This document shows positions 1-11,205 of a stretch of 26,255 nt of DNA, piece after piece; the first letter of the stretch is position 1, and each line of letters starts with the position of its first letter. Origin of the DNA: Glomus cerebriforme (taxonomy: Eukaryota; Glomeromycota; Glomeromycetes; Glomerales; Glomeraceae); the NCBI GenBank assembly GCA_003550305.1, contig QKYT01000168.1, forward strand, positions 1 through 26,255, given 5' to 3'. Below the pieces are notes generated by a model. The model had not been told where the DNA came from. It ran no database searches and was given only the letters and a program-made list of their open reading frames with translations. The translations under genes and the position numbers were made by a program.

Positions 1-140
1 TGGTGAAAAAATACAAATATATTTATTTTTGTCTTCATTTTCAAATTGTGCGTTACTTTTCGACGCGACTGTACATGTGAATCATCCACCAGAGTTGCTT
101 TATTACAAATTATTCAGCTCGTAGCTGTGAAATTTGTATT

Positions 141-225
141 ATTTATTTCATGAGGAGTTGGGAATAATAGGGGTTTTTTCCCAAAGGGAAAAAAACCATG
201 GTATTCCCCTCCCCATGAAATAAAT
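141..225. repeat. Imperfect hairpin (long inverted repeat)
   Basis: Two arms of about 40 nt (141-182 and 186-225) are near-perfect reverse complements around a 3-nt AAA loop. The outer ends are ATTTATTTCATG and CATGAAATAAAT; the inner ends are TTTTTTCCC and GGGAAAAAA. This is a foldback or MITE-like structure directly abutting the next element. No coding content is seen. Confidence 0.75.
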
Positions 226-228
226 GGG

Positions 229-506
229 TAATCCCCAGGAGCGTGTCACTCATTATATACACGTGGTAAACTATTTTAACTATTTTAACAATTTATAGTG
301 ATCTATTTTCTTTTTTATTAGCCTTTAAAATTTTTTCTTCTCTTTATAAATATTACTTATGAAAATTAGAAATTTCCCGGCTATCAATATATAAGACCGG
401 GAAATAAGTAAACGAAGATTCCCGGTCACCTATAAACTTAGTTAATCACATGCAAAAAATTAGACTGAAGGTAATCATGAGTGACACTTAGTGCGACAGG
501 GGATTA
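229..506. mobile_element. Candidate MITE with TA-flanked inverted ends
   Basis: The left end (TA then ATCCCC, then GTGTCACTCAT at 244-254) is matched in inverse by the right end (ATGAGTGACAC at 477-487, then GGGGAT then TA at 505-506). The ends are imperfect, with a few extra bases between the matching blocks on the right side. The interior carries alternating CCGG-centred arms (TTTCCCGG 373-380, GACCGGGAA 395-403, TTCCCGGTC 419-427). TA at both borders would fit a Tc1/mariner-mobilised MITE, but this is inference. There is no transposase inside. Confidence 0.45.
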
Positions 507-907
507 TGTTTATAATCCCACTTTATGATCCAGTTTCATTCGTCCCAGTATCCTGGATGGGTCGTCAGTTATACTGGAAGGCAGTGACAGAAATAGGTGA
601 ACATAACCCACCTTTTGAAGCTGAACCTTATGAGGTTCGATCCAACCAAAAAAATTTATACTTTATCGTAATCGCCTCGTTCAGAACTTTCGTCTCTCAA
701 ACACTTCAAACTGCGATACGTAATTTTATTTGGGTTCGGGAGAAAATGGAAATTTTTTTGCGCATTTTGGAATTTTTTAGACTGCGGTTCGGAGAAAATT
801 TTTGCTGAATCGTGTGATTTGCACAATCGGCCATAAATAGAAATTTTTTTTTTAGATTATTCATCAGTTTTTCTTTCATTTTTTTACTTGCTCCAAACTA
901 GCTCGGA

Positions 908-2570
908 ATGGCCTATTATTTTCGTAGGAGGGTTTTACCATTTCGCCTCGTTACCCGTCTCGTCATGTTCCTTCAGCCACAAAAATTTGCGTTAAGGAAA
1001 TCAAACCCTGTTCTATTTCAATCATTGCTCTTGAGATCTTATACAAACTCTCTGCCTAACGGCCCTTCCGAAAAGCTTACTTCAGCCGTCGTCCTGGATA
1101 AATACCTGAGTAAAGTCGAAAAAGCACTAAAAACATTCTTCTTTGTGAACTCGATCGGTTTTATGATTTTTATATCGGGTGATCTTCTTTATGCTTGGTA
1201 TCTGGACAGTTGTAACGAAAGTCTCCTCAACGAAACTATGGAAAAGGGTACTCGGCCTGATGTGGGAATTAAAGAAGACGAGTTGGTTCCTCGACCTGTA
1301 GTCATAGAGCGCCTCAAGAAAATTCTTTTGCCTCGTAAAGACCAATCATTTTATTATGTAGTCTGTGGTGAACATGGAACGGGAAAAACCGTTCTAACTA
1401 GAATTGCATCAAGGGAAGTAGGAGAAGATAAGAAAAGAGGTATACAGGGTGGACGCGGAGTCATTTATGTTGATATTCCTCCTAATGATCCTAATGTAAA
1501 AGATTTTGACGAAGAATTTGGCGAAGCATTTGGAAAAGCGCTCAATTTTAAATTTGAGGAAAATATTTCCTTTTCAGCACAACTGATGAAAAAATATTTG
1601 GTGACACCAGCCGTGAGTTGATCATTACTGTCGTTGTTCTTAAAACAAAACTTTGACCTAATTTTTCTTTCATAGATAAGGATTCCAAGCCCAAGTGGAA
1701 GAGAGCCTTGAAAGCCTTCAAGCGTGCTTCTGCTGTGTATAAAAAAACGAATCCTTGTCATCAACCTCCTGTCATTGTTTATGACAATATTAGTCATATA
1801 GATCCGGGAATTCTTGATTATCTCCAGGATGATGCAAAGAAAAGTGCAGATGGACGAAATTACATTACTGTATTTGTCTGCAGTGAAGGTTCGGTGCCTA
1901 GAAGAATGGAGTGTAAGTATGACATTATTTTTTTGTACTTCTGAAAATAGTATTACTTATGGAACGTGATTCTTATTTTAGCTCGTAGTGCTTGGTCACG
2001 TGCAAAAGCTGTGATTGAAATTGGTGATCTTAGCGAGGAAGAATCAATGAAATATCTAACTGAGAAGCGCAAGATCAATGAAGTAGATACAAAAAAGATA
2101 TATGAATTGGTTGGTGGACGCATTATAGATCTGAAGGACGTGGCGGATGATTTTCTGGCCAAAAAACCCTTTGAAGGTAGGAATTAGCTGCTTCATTTTA
2201 TCAATCAAATTTATGCAATTCTGTTTAGGACTAAATGCTTGACTCTTAATTTCCTATAGATACCAAGGGTCAAATTTTAGCTAAAGTCAAGCAGAAATTT
2301 GAATCAGCAAAACTCCTTCGAAATCAAACACATCATGAAGCAGGAAAAGGTGTAATTGATGCTTTGTTGAAATCTAAAGAGATCAATACTGATGTATTTA
2401 GAGAATTTTTCAAGGATGCTGAGGAATATAGTGAAGTTTTAAAAGCTAATGTGTTTGCATATCATCCATCAAGAGGTACCATAACTTTTCAGTCAAAATC
2501 AATAGAAGCTTATATTCAAGAAAACTCCAGTATATTCACTAGGTCAAACCATTATTTGTTATTTTTTTAG
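908..2570 (+). CDS. P-loop ATPase with N-terminal mitochondrial-like and membrane segment
   Basis: Exons 908-1612, 1681-1912, 1982-2176 and 2260-2570 join in frame to give 480 residues. The N-terminus is rich in Arg, Phe and Leu with almost no acid (residues 1-45), like a mitochondrial presequence, and a hydrophobic stretch at about 76-98 could span a membrane. The P-loop is GEHGTGKT (154-161). A Walker B-like strand PVIVYDNISHID (about 265-276) follows. A later LSEEES segment resembles the sensor and helical part of STAND/ATPase_2-type ATPases. Donors are GTGAGT, GTAAGT and GTAGGA. At the first intron only the AG at 1679-1680 keeps the frame; the AG at 1674-1675 would not. The exact family is not recognised, and the biological role is unknown. 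A membrane-anchored mitochondrial AAA/STAND-like protein is an inference. The ATG at 908 is the first in-frame start of the exon. Confidence 0.8.
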
Positions 2571-4568
2571 AAGAAATATAGAATTAGTGTAGAATTAACT
2601 TTATGAAATAACATATGTACATTTAATGTAATTAATGCTTTTTATTAAATAAAAATCACATGCAATTGCACATTAAAAAATTAGGAGTCATTGATCATTT
2701 CCGATTCAGAAGTGAGTAGAAGCAAGTGAAATATATGATGCTATCAAGAAGGGAGGGAGTACACGGATCCTAGGCCATTTAATGCGAATCCCAACATCAA
2801 GTTATTTCTTTGCTCTCACATTTTCGAAAAACATCTACAGCTAATAAAATTATTTCACTATCTATACACCTATCTATATCACTTCCAGTTTTCCACCCAC
2901 ATAAATTATATAGAAAGTATCAATTTTGGCTAAGTTTTGCAAGAGAACTTCCCAGAGATGAAATAATTTCGAACCAACATGAAGAATCCTGAAGATTAGC
3001 ACGAGATAGAAAAAATGAGGTATCTGATTCACACTTACTGGTACACTTCATTTTTATAATATTCCACAGCCTCATAACCAATAAATTTGTAGCTTAATAT
3101 ATTAATAAAGATATTTCGATTTGTTTATCGTCAGTTCGATACTACGCCAAATGGCAATAATTCGGAAAATTTTATTCAATATACTGCGCACTATATCTCA
3201 GCATGTGACGAAAATTTGGTAACAGAATGACAGAAATTAATACTGTGCTGATTAAACACATGACAATGATCACGATTTTCTCGGTGAATATCAAAGAATC
3301 AAAAAAGGTAATATATCCGCTTTATCTTTGAGCATCTATAGAGCCAGAAAAAAATGATTAGCATTGTGATAATGATTTTCTAGAATCAAGCCAAGAAATC
3401 AAACAAACTAACTTTGATATTACTTTGCAGAATATACTCACTTGATTGATTTTTAATGTAATAGTGGTAATAGTAATAAGTTTGAATATTTCTTTTAATT
3501 TCTTTTGCTTTACTTACACAAAACAGATAAAAGGATTCAATAAATAAGGCCTCACCTTTTTATATGATTGTAGTGGGTTTAAGGATCTTGGGAGAAATTA
3601 CGTTATTATGATTCATCACGAAAATCAAATCAATGGATACTTCTTAAAATTATAATAGATACTGGGATCGTGTCCCTGGATCAACAAGGGAGTCTTTCTT
3701 ATTATTAATTTTTTTACAAAGTATATGCGGGAAGTTTTGAGAATAAATTTATGATGACTTGTTTCCGTGATGTTGTTTTTTGAATGATACTGCGCATTTA
3801 TCAAGTTCAGATTCCCAGATGAAAAACTGATTGAGAAATATTAGCATACAAACACAATTCTACATTCTCCTCAACACATACTAGATATTAACATGTAAAT
3901 ATATTGTATATATTATGCTTAATGTGCCTTTGCTTTATTGATTGTAAATAAAAAAAAAAATATTTTTTTGTTCATACTGCAGAATAATATTAACAATGCC
4001 ATCACATGGTTATAATCACAAACTTGAATTTATTGCTTAAAGAGTTATAGCTAAGATAATATTCCATTTCATTTCTATACCATTCACCATATAATCCATA
4101 ATTTTCATGCTTTTCATCACAGATAGGGCATGGTAAGCTTCATAGCTGAAGTGATGTAAAATTATAATTATCAATTTTCCTAAAACTATTTTGGAATTTC
4201 AAGTATAAAAAGTACTCTAAGATGGGTTTGATAATTAATTCTGAATCAGATTTGGCTTCAAAAGTGATAGGCTTGAAATCAGAGACTTAAGATTTTTCTG
4301 ATATACTTAACATAACTTCTGATAATTGCCATAGCTCATACCCAGTTTTTTTTTTATATTTTTTGTATAAATTAGAACAAATTTTATCACTTAATTTAGC
4401 ATGCTAATCCAGATATTCAGAGATTAATATTTTATCAGACTTGGTCATGTTAACTTTTTTCTATGATTGCGAATCAATTTAAATTAGGTAATAGGTATTA
4501 TAATTAGTCCTAAAAAAATATTACACAATAAAGTATAAGTAAATAGAATATATTATAAAATAATAAGA
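2571..4568. other. Intergenic stretch without recognisable gene
   Basis: AT-rich, with long A and T runs and stops in every frame. The piece at about 2690-3000 is less AT-rich and may be decayed coding or repeat sequence, but no family was recognised. No RNA gene or intact repeat pair was seen. Confidence 0.5.
2648..2653 (+). terminator. Candidate poly(A) signal (AATAAA)
   Basis: AATAAA lies 78 nt after the stop codon of the P-loop ATPase gene, on the same strand and in AT-rich sequence. AT-rich background makes chance matches common. Confidence 0.3.
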
Positions 4569-6060
4569 CTATGCAGTTATCTCAATTTCATGCTGTTTAC
4601 ATTTAATAAAATAAAATCTAACTTTATATCTACCTTTTAAACTTTCCTCATTATCATACTTTAACTTGCATAATGGGCATATTTTCTTATTAGTAATTCC
4701 AAAATAATTAAAATCTTCACTACTAAATTTTTTGTATAAATTAGAATATTGATCCAATGTCTTATTATGAAAATAGGTGTAATCATAGGTTATACTTGTT
4801 TGAAATATAACTGATAAAATTGTTTCTACTAAAGTCATATAATTCTGATCATTATTAATAATAATAATTTTCAAATTATAATATTTTGAATTTGAGTATT
4901 GTTTAATCTAGAAATATCACTCATATTACAAGTAACTAACTTAATTCTATTTATTGATCCCAATTCCTTTTTTTTTCAAATAGTATAAGAATATTTTTAG
5001 CTATATGTTTAGATTCGCAAATTACTTAGAGTAATATTAGGTAAATATTGCAACATATCTTTGTATATTATTAATCTTACTATCTTATCTTTAGTCTTGC
5101 TATTAGCTATAATATTTTTTACTTTTTTTTCAAATTCAAAGAAATAATAATACAAGCATAAGATTTCTTTAGACCTATTCTTATAGTCTTATCAATCCAA
5201 TAAGTTAATCTTTGTGTAGAGTCTTCAATTACATTGTTTAAGATGAATTCATCATATAGTTTAACTGATGTCATTAAAGAAATAGTTCTAAAAAGATCAT
5301 GCTTCAAAATTTGTTTAGTGATTTAATTTTTATCAAGTCCAAATATTTCATCAGATAGAATGTTTTCACTATTAATACAAATGATCATTTTTGTATCACA
5401 TGATAAGTAATCCTTAATAGATGATAAAGCAAAATATTATCATCTATTTTAAATAATAATTCTGAATTTTAATTATTACTATTGGTAACAATTTTTTTAT
5501 TACATGATAATTTTAATTCTTTATAATTATTAGTAATTTCTGTACTATGTGATAAATTAAAAGTAACATCTTTATATAGTAACTTTTTCTTCTTATTATA
5601 TTGCCTTATCCCATTACTACTTTTTTTATATGTATCATCTAAGAAAGTATCTATTTTTCTATTTTCTAATGACTTTTAATCATTCACATAAGATGGATCT
5701 TATTACATTAATCTGTAATAGAATTAGATACATTAATAACTTCTTTAGAAAAAATATTTTGGATTTGCTATTTAATTATTTCATTGTTATCTATTAGTTT
5801 CACTACTTTAGTTTTAAAATTAGCAATCTTAACATTATATCTAGTATTCTTAATATTATGCCTAATATTATTGACTGAATAATTTGCTCTAACTTCTCAA
5901 ATTTGACCTTGAACTTGGCATTCTTAGCATCATGTCTCTTATTTTCTTTTACATTCTATTTTAGAAGCTTGTTCAGAAATTTTAGCATTTTTCTTCTTAA
6001 GCTTAACAATCTTAGCTAAAAGCTTAATATTTAATTCTCCCAATAAATCAATAAATTACA
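4569..6060 (-). pseudogene. Decayed copy of an expanded coiled-coil gene family
   Basis: Read on the minus strand from about 6055 down, broken reading frames give Leu/Lys/Glu-rich coiled-coil pieces such as LLAKIVKLKKKNAKI and, after a frame change, NAKFKVKFEKLEQ. An open stretch at 5472-5651 contains DTFLDDTYKK followed by NGIRQYNKKKK. From memory this arrangement resembles a very large Rhizophagus gene family with a coiled-coil N-terminus, an 'AFLDE.YKK...IRQRN' motif and a later domain. Further open pieces lie at 5119-5307 and 4569-4874; the last has a CPLC...KCKQH pattern that might have bound zinc. Many in-frame stops and frame changes show it is not functional. Whether all the pieces belonged to one gene is uncertain. 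Confidence 0.45.
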
Positions 6061-8154
6061 TGTTTAATAATAATTTTTATATAAGATGAAATAATTCAAA
6101 AGTTCATTAGCATAGATAAAAAAAAATAAGGTAGTATTCTTATTGAAATTACTAATTTATTGATGTAAAAAATAAATTACAAAATTTAGTAATATATTAA
6201 CTTATTTTACAAAGTAAAACAAAGTTTCTATGCCAATATTTGCTAGTATTTCGTTCATCTAAGAACTAAGACTCTATATTAATATAACATCCTAATATTA
6301 ATTCTAATCTGATTTCATTTGTTCTAATATCAAAATTTTGAATAAAATAAAATGGTTGTTAATTATATATAGTATAGAATATGTAGAATCAGAAATAAAT
6401 TAACAATATTGACTTTAGTAAAACTCATTAAAAGTTTATTATGTTCTCTATTTAATAAAGTCCTTGAAATTTCTAAACAAAAAAATCACATATTAGTTTT
6501 ATAAGTTCTGAGTTATATGGATAGCTATAACCAAAAAAATATATATTTTAATTGTGAAATGTTTCATTCAGAATTTATTAATACTTCTTTTAAACTGCAA
6601 TATATCAGTTTCTTTTAAATGAGTTTATAACATTTAGGCTTCGAGAAATAATATATAAAATAGCTTAGTAATCAGAATAAAAAAAAAGTTGTAAAATGAT
6701 ATCATGAAGCATTACTATACTTTATTAAAAAAACCAACTAATTAGTCAAATATGATCAATTATATAACTACCTAAAAATTATGTAATTTAATATTTTTTC
6801 ATATATTAATAAATTACTTTTTTTTTATTATATTTTTTTTCAAATTATTTATATTATTTGCTATATTACATCACTACAAGTTACTAAAAGTTTATGTAAG
6901 AGTTTATGTTATGATGTATTTAGAAAGTATATAAAGTACATAAATTTTAAACTTCTCTTAAATTTTTCAAATTGATTAAACAAAACTTGCATTATGTATT
7001 AATATCTATTTTCAAATATTTATAGAGTCTTAACATTTTGCAGAACCAGAATTAAAATCTTAACTTCTGGTAGAATCTTTACTCACAATTTTTCAATACC
7101 TCCTAGTAGAACCTCAGTGTTTTCTGATTCAACTCACAAAAATTATATTATGTTAAACTAAAAGATTATTTATATACTAAAAAAAATTCTTAATAGATTA
7201 CAAAAAGAGATTAAATAAAGCTAGTAATAGAATGGAGAATTCTATTAATATAAATATTTTATTTTTAAATTTGAATAAGTTTGTAAATTTAATCTAGCAG
7301 ATTTTGTAATTTATGAAGAATAAAATTGTAAATATAAAAAATAAAATTACAAGTATAAAAAATAAAATACTATACCTTATTATTAGCGTCATAATTATTG
7401 ACTGGATAAAAGTAATGATCAAAAAAATTTATGATAAGAATAAAAAAAAAAATCAAGAAAAGAAATAATTTTTTACACAACAAAAATATTATTTCTTTTC
7501 TAATTATGACAGAGTGGCAGTAATATGTTTAATTTTTTCAAATTAAAAATTAAAAACTTTGAGGAGGATTAATTGCTCAAAATTTTTTTCTTTCAATTAT
7601 TGTATCATTTTTATTTACATTAGATAATTGCAAAAACTAAAAATATATAAAAGTTTTTGCTTATATCTATTTAATTTTAATATAATCATTTTGAATAATT
7701 AGATTAAAATAATAAACTGCTTATAATATGATAAATTCTTTATTATCTCACTGAAAGTATGATCTGAAATTTATTAATATTATTATATTTTACAGTATGA
7801 TAAAATAAGCAAAATATTTAACATACTTTAATAGTTAAAGGGAGATAAGATAATATTATTGAAAAAAATATAGTTAGAAATTATTGTTTAAGGTAATATT
7901 TCAAAATTATTAATTACTGAAATATAGTTTTTCTGATTATTAATTAATACATAACTCTGGCTTAAGTAATATGAAAAATAAAATATATTTTTTACAAAAA
8001 GTACAACTTATTTTAAAATAGTATAATAATTATATCTAACTTAAAATAAGAATAAAAATGATATTTATAGATTAACATTATATAATATATAGTTATATAT
8101 ATTATTAATAAATTATAATAAAATAATAAAATAATAATATTAAATAATAATAGG
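6061..8154. other. Very AT-rich spacer
   Basis: About two kilobases dominated by A and T runs, with stops in all frames and no gene. It includes the 21-bp tandem repeat described separately and a nearly pure AT block (about 8070-8150) just before the next, less AT-rich relic. Confidence 0.6.
7319..7372. repeat. 21-bp tandem repeat, about 2.5 copies
   Basis: Units at 7319-7339, 7340-7360 and a partial one from 7361 all begin AATAAAAT and the full ones end TATAAAA. It is short and AT-rich, probably of slippage origin. Confidence 0.6.
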
Positions 8155-9800
8155 AGCAACTCTCCTTACTGATTCTTACGTCCATTTCTCTAAAGATGTT
8201 TTGGAAAGAAAAGTTGATCTTTTTGCTAGTTTATACTAAGAAACTAGTCTTTTAGTCTTAGGAAAAGTTGTTTTATACTACTAAAGTTAACTAGAAAGAT
8301 TTAAAAAATTTGAAATATAGTTTCTGACATATCAAGTTTCTTCACAAGTCAGGTTCATAATAACTTTCAGTCACCTACATCTTTCTCTAAATTGATACCT
8401 AAAGGATCATTTGGTATTTTAAGGCATCTTCTACAAGTATAAGATAGATGAGTTGAACTTATAACTGCTTTTGGTGAATCCAAAAAAGGGTCTAGTGTGA
8501 AGTTTATTTGGAAGTAAATAATTTTTTGCAGAGTTATTATATAGGCTTAATGCAGTAGGAAGAGTTTCTTTGAAGTATAAATTTGGTGAAAATTTTCTTT
8601 TTTTTATAATTTTTATTTATTTTTGTTGGTGAAAAGGTGAAGATTTTTGGAATTCATGAAGAAAAATAATAAAATTGGTTAAGGATTATACTGGATATAA
8701 GAGATTTTAAAGACATAGTTTATCTTGCAATCATAGATTTTTGCTTGTCGATATTTGGTACTTTAAGTGGGAGTAGGGGGGTACTGAAAATTTTGATTAA
8801 CAGCTGATCACCTATTAATGATTGGTTCTCTTGTTATTACATCTCTTAGGTTTTTAGTTTCACAGTAATGATTCCTTTTTTAGTCTCTTAAGATGATATT
8901 ATAATTAGTAGTTATTAAAAAAAATAAAAAAGTTTAAAAAGTGTAAAGGTATGAGTGTTAGGCCAAGATGTGATAATGTAAAAATTTGATTTGATAAGTA
9001 AAAGCTGTTCAGTATAAGTAGTTGATGATTCAACTTGAATAAAACCATTCTGTAACATTAGGAATTGGCCTATTATAAAGGATTACTACTGAAATGGAGA
9101 CTTAGAATTGGATAGGTATTGAGTAGTAGCTTTTAGACAAGACAGTATAAGCAGTTACTTTGATTTATCTGGAGCATCTGTTAGGATGACCTGATACTGG
9201 TTTTGGTAGGATAGAGGAATAGAGGTATTTTAGGTTTTTTTTCTTTCTTATATATTTTAATATTAGTTCTTTTAGATAGTCTTTTCTTCCTGAAGGTTGG
9301 TACTAATAATGACTTCTATAAATTTTCTTAAAATGTTTTATGCTAATTTGAAAACTTAAATATGTAACTTTTAGTATTCTTTATTCTGAAGACTGGCATT
9401 GATATCCAATCTCTAGAAATTTATCAATATTTCATACTAGTTTAAAGATCCAGTGAGTTGAAGAAAGATTTAGGTAAATTGAATAAAAGATATTCATTTT
9501 GATGGTGAGATTTAGAAGGACTGGTTAGAAGGATTATTTTTTAGTTCTAGTATTAGGGTATGGCTGTATGAAAGAGAATCAGAGCATAATAATATCTAAG
9601 AAGAATCTTGTTTTAATTCTTACTCTGAGGACTCATATTATGTAAGTATGGCAGATGACGTCTTTTCATATAATGGTAAAGGGTAATTTATAGATGTATA
9701 ATCTTTATGGTAGTCTAATTTTTTGATCGCTATTATTACCCAATAAATAAAGAATATTCCTACTATCTTACCTTAAAAAAAAAAAAAATAAAATAAAATA
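8155..9800 (+). mobile_element. Decayed poly(A)-tailed element, probably a retroposon relic
   Basis: This block is clearly less AT-rich than both flanks and begins abruptly after an AT-only stretch. On the + strand, fragments of open frame are visible near its start (for example LLTDSYVHFSKDVLERK from about 8160, and a second piece SPTSFSKLIPKGSFGILRH around 8370-8430), broken by stops. It ends with an AATAAATAAA signal at about 9741-9750, followed some 25 nt later by an A-rich tail (about 9776-9800). A poly(A) tail and decayed frames fit a non-LTR element or processed retrocopy. I did not recognise reverse transcriptase motifs, so the class is unproven. Confidence 0.4.
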
Positions 9801-9885
9801 ATAAAGTTTATAATATATTTATTAAATTTTCAATTTGTAATTTTAATAAAAGGATTAATATTAATTGATTTTATTTTTAATTAGA

Positions 9886-9995
9886 TTAATATTAATTATA
9901 TTAAATATTTAAAAGGTTAACATTAATGAAAGATAAAATTTTAATATTAATCATATTAAATATTTAAAAGTTTAACATTAATAGTAGATGAAATT
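9886..9995. repeat. 55-bp tandem repeat, two copies
   Basis: Units 9886-9940 and 9941-9995 share TTAATATTAAT at their start, CATTAA in the middle and AAATT at their end, with a few substitutions. A weaker third match lies just upstream (about 9853-9880). Confidence 0.7.
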
Positions 9996-10298
9996 TAGCA
10001 AAGTTGATATATAATATATATATATTACTTTAAAATATAAGTTAAAATTAAATTTGAAAAAATGTATTTAGCGATCTGATCATCATAGTGATCCTGATCA
10101 CTGACTAATTAAATTTAATAGTGATCATTTTAAATGTTTTTGTTTATATATATTTACAAGAATATTATTTTTTCTTTATTTTTAAAATCAAACTTGATTT
10201 ATTCTGAATATAAATATATTTTGAATAAGCCTTATTATTAATTTTTTAATGCAAAAAATATATAAATATTGCAATTCATTTTACAAAAACTTTATATT

Positions 10299-10690
10299 GC
10301 ATTTTGAGTACTTTAATCAGAGTAAATTGTCTAAGTAAAGTTATTTTACAGGTCAGAAACTACTTTTATATAAATTTTTAGTAAGATAGTTTTAATAATT
10401 GTGGAGTTATATGTATTTTTCTTAATAGTACTAACTTACGAATTTTTTTTTCTATTTAATGACTTTAGAATGTAATTTAAGCATTTTGATTAAAGAAAAT
10501 AATCTACTGTGTCTTAAACAAAGTTATTCAGTGAATTAGAAATTATCTGCATATAAATTTTTAACAAGGTTGGATTAATGCTTATGAAGTTATAACTATT
10601 TTATTCTGGTATTAACTGTATCATACTTTTTTTTTAGTTTTATAGCATTTTAATCAGTTTAAAATTTTAAAATTAAGTACTTTTAGCATA
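10299..10690. repeat. Diverged tandem repeat, period about 165-182 bp
   Basis: Three blocks begin GCATTTT at 10299, 10481 and 10645. The first two align along most of their length with conserved order of landmarks: a TAAAGTTATT/CAAAGTTATT piece, ATATAAATTTTTA, GAAGTTATA/GGAGTTATA and a poly-T end. The third is partial. No coding content is seen. Confidence 0.5.
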
Positions 10691-11049
10691 ATTTTAATCA
10701 AATAGTATTGTATATTATTGTATAAAATTTATTTTTTTAAAAAAATATTTTGTATATAATGTAAAATTTTTTTATTGATTTTTTGTCCAATTAAAAAATT
10801 TGTTATAATCACGTGATCCAGAATGGTCACTATGGTGACAGGTCACCAAATAGTAACGTCCATTAAATTTCATATTTTAAATAAACTAAAAGATAATTAT
10901 TTTAGTAATCTTACATACAGTATTTTTAAAATTTTATTAAATTTATTATTAAAGAATATTAAGATTTTTTAATAAATAGATAATTTATTAGGTTATTTAA
11001 ATAGTTATTTAAAAAATAGTAAAATATTTAAATAAATAGTATTATTATA

Positions 11050-11076
11050 CAGTGCTAACAGAAAAAACTGACAATT
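11050..11076 (+). repeat. Left terminal inverted repeat of the Tc1/mariner element
   Basis: It pairs with the right end with three mismatches (positions 8, 9 and 11). It is preceded directly by the TA target site. Confidence 0.9.
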
Positions 11077-11205
11077 TTTTGTTTTTTAAAAATCGGTCAG
11101 CTGATCAATTTTTTCTGTAGCACTAATACAAAATATGACGTGACTTGATTGTTTATGTCATAAACTTAAAATAAATGGTGGCTTAGCTGCTAAAAATGTG
11201 GTATA

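Noticed and set aside
630..655. GGTTCGATCC, like the T-arm of a tRNA
   Set aside because: The flanking bases do not form a T-stem and no cloverleaf could be drawn around it.
491..808. 105-codon open frame on the + strand
   Set aside because: It starts with GTG inside the MITE-like element, has no recognisable domain, and its later part is low-complexity. Likely chance.
2810..2992. 60-codon open frame on the + strand
   Set aside because: Repeated Ser/Ile/Leu words and no family resemblance or splice context; probably chance in a less AT-rich patch.
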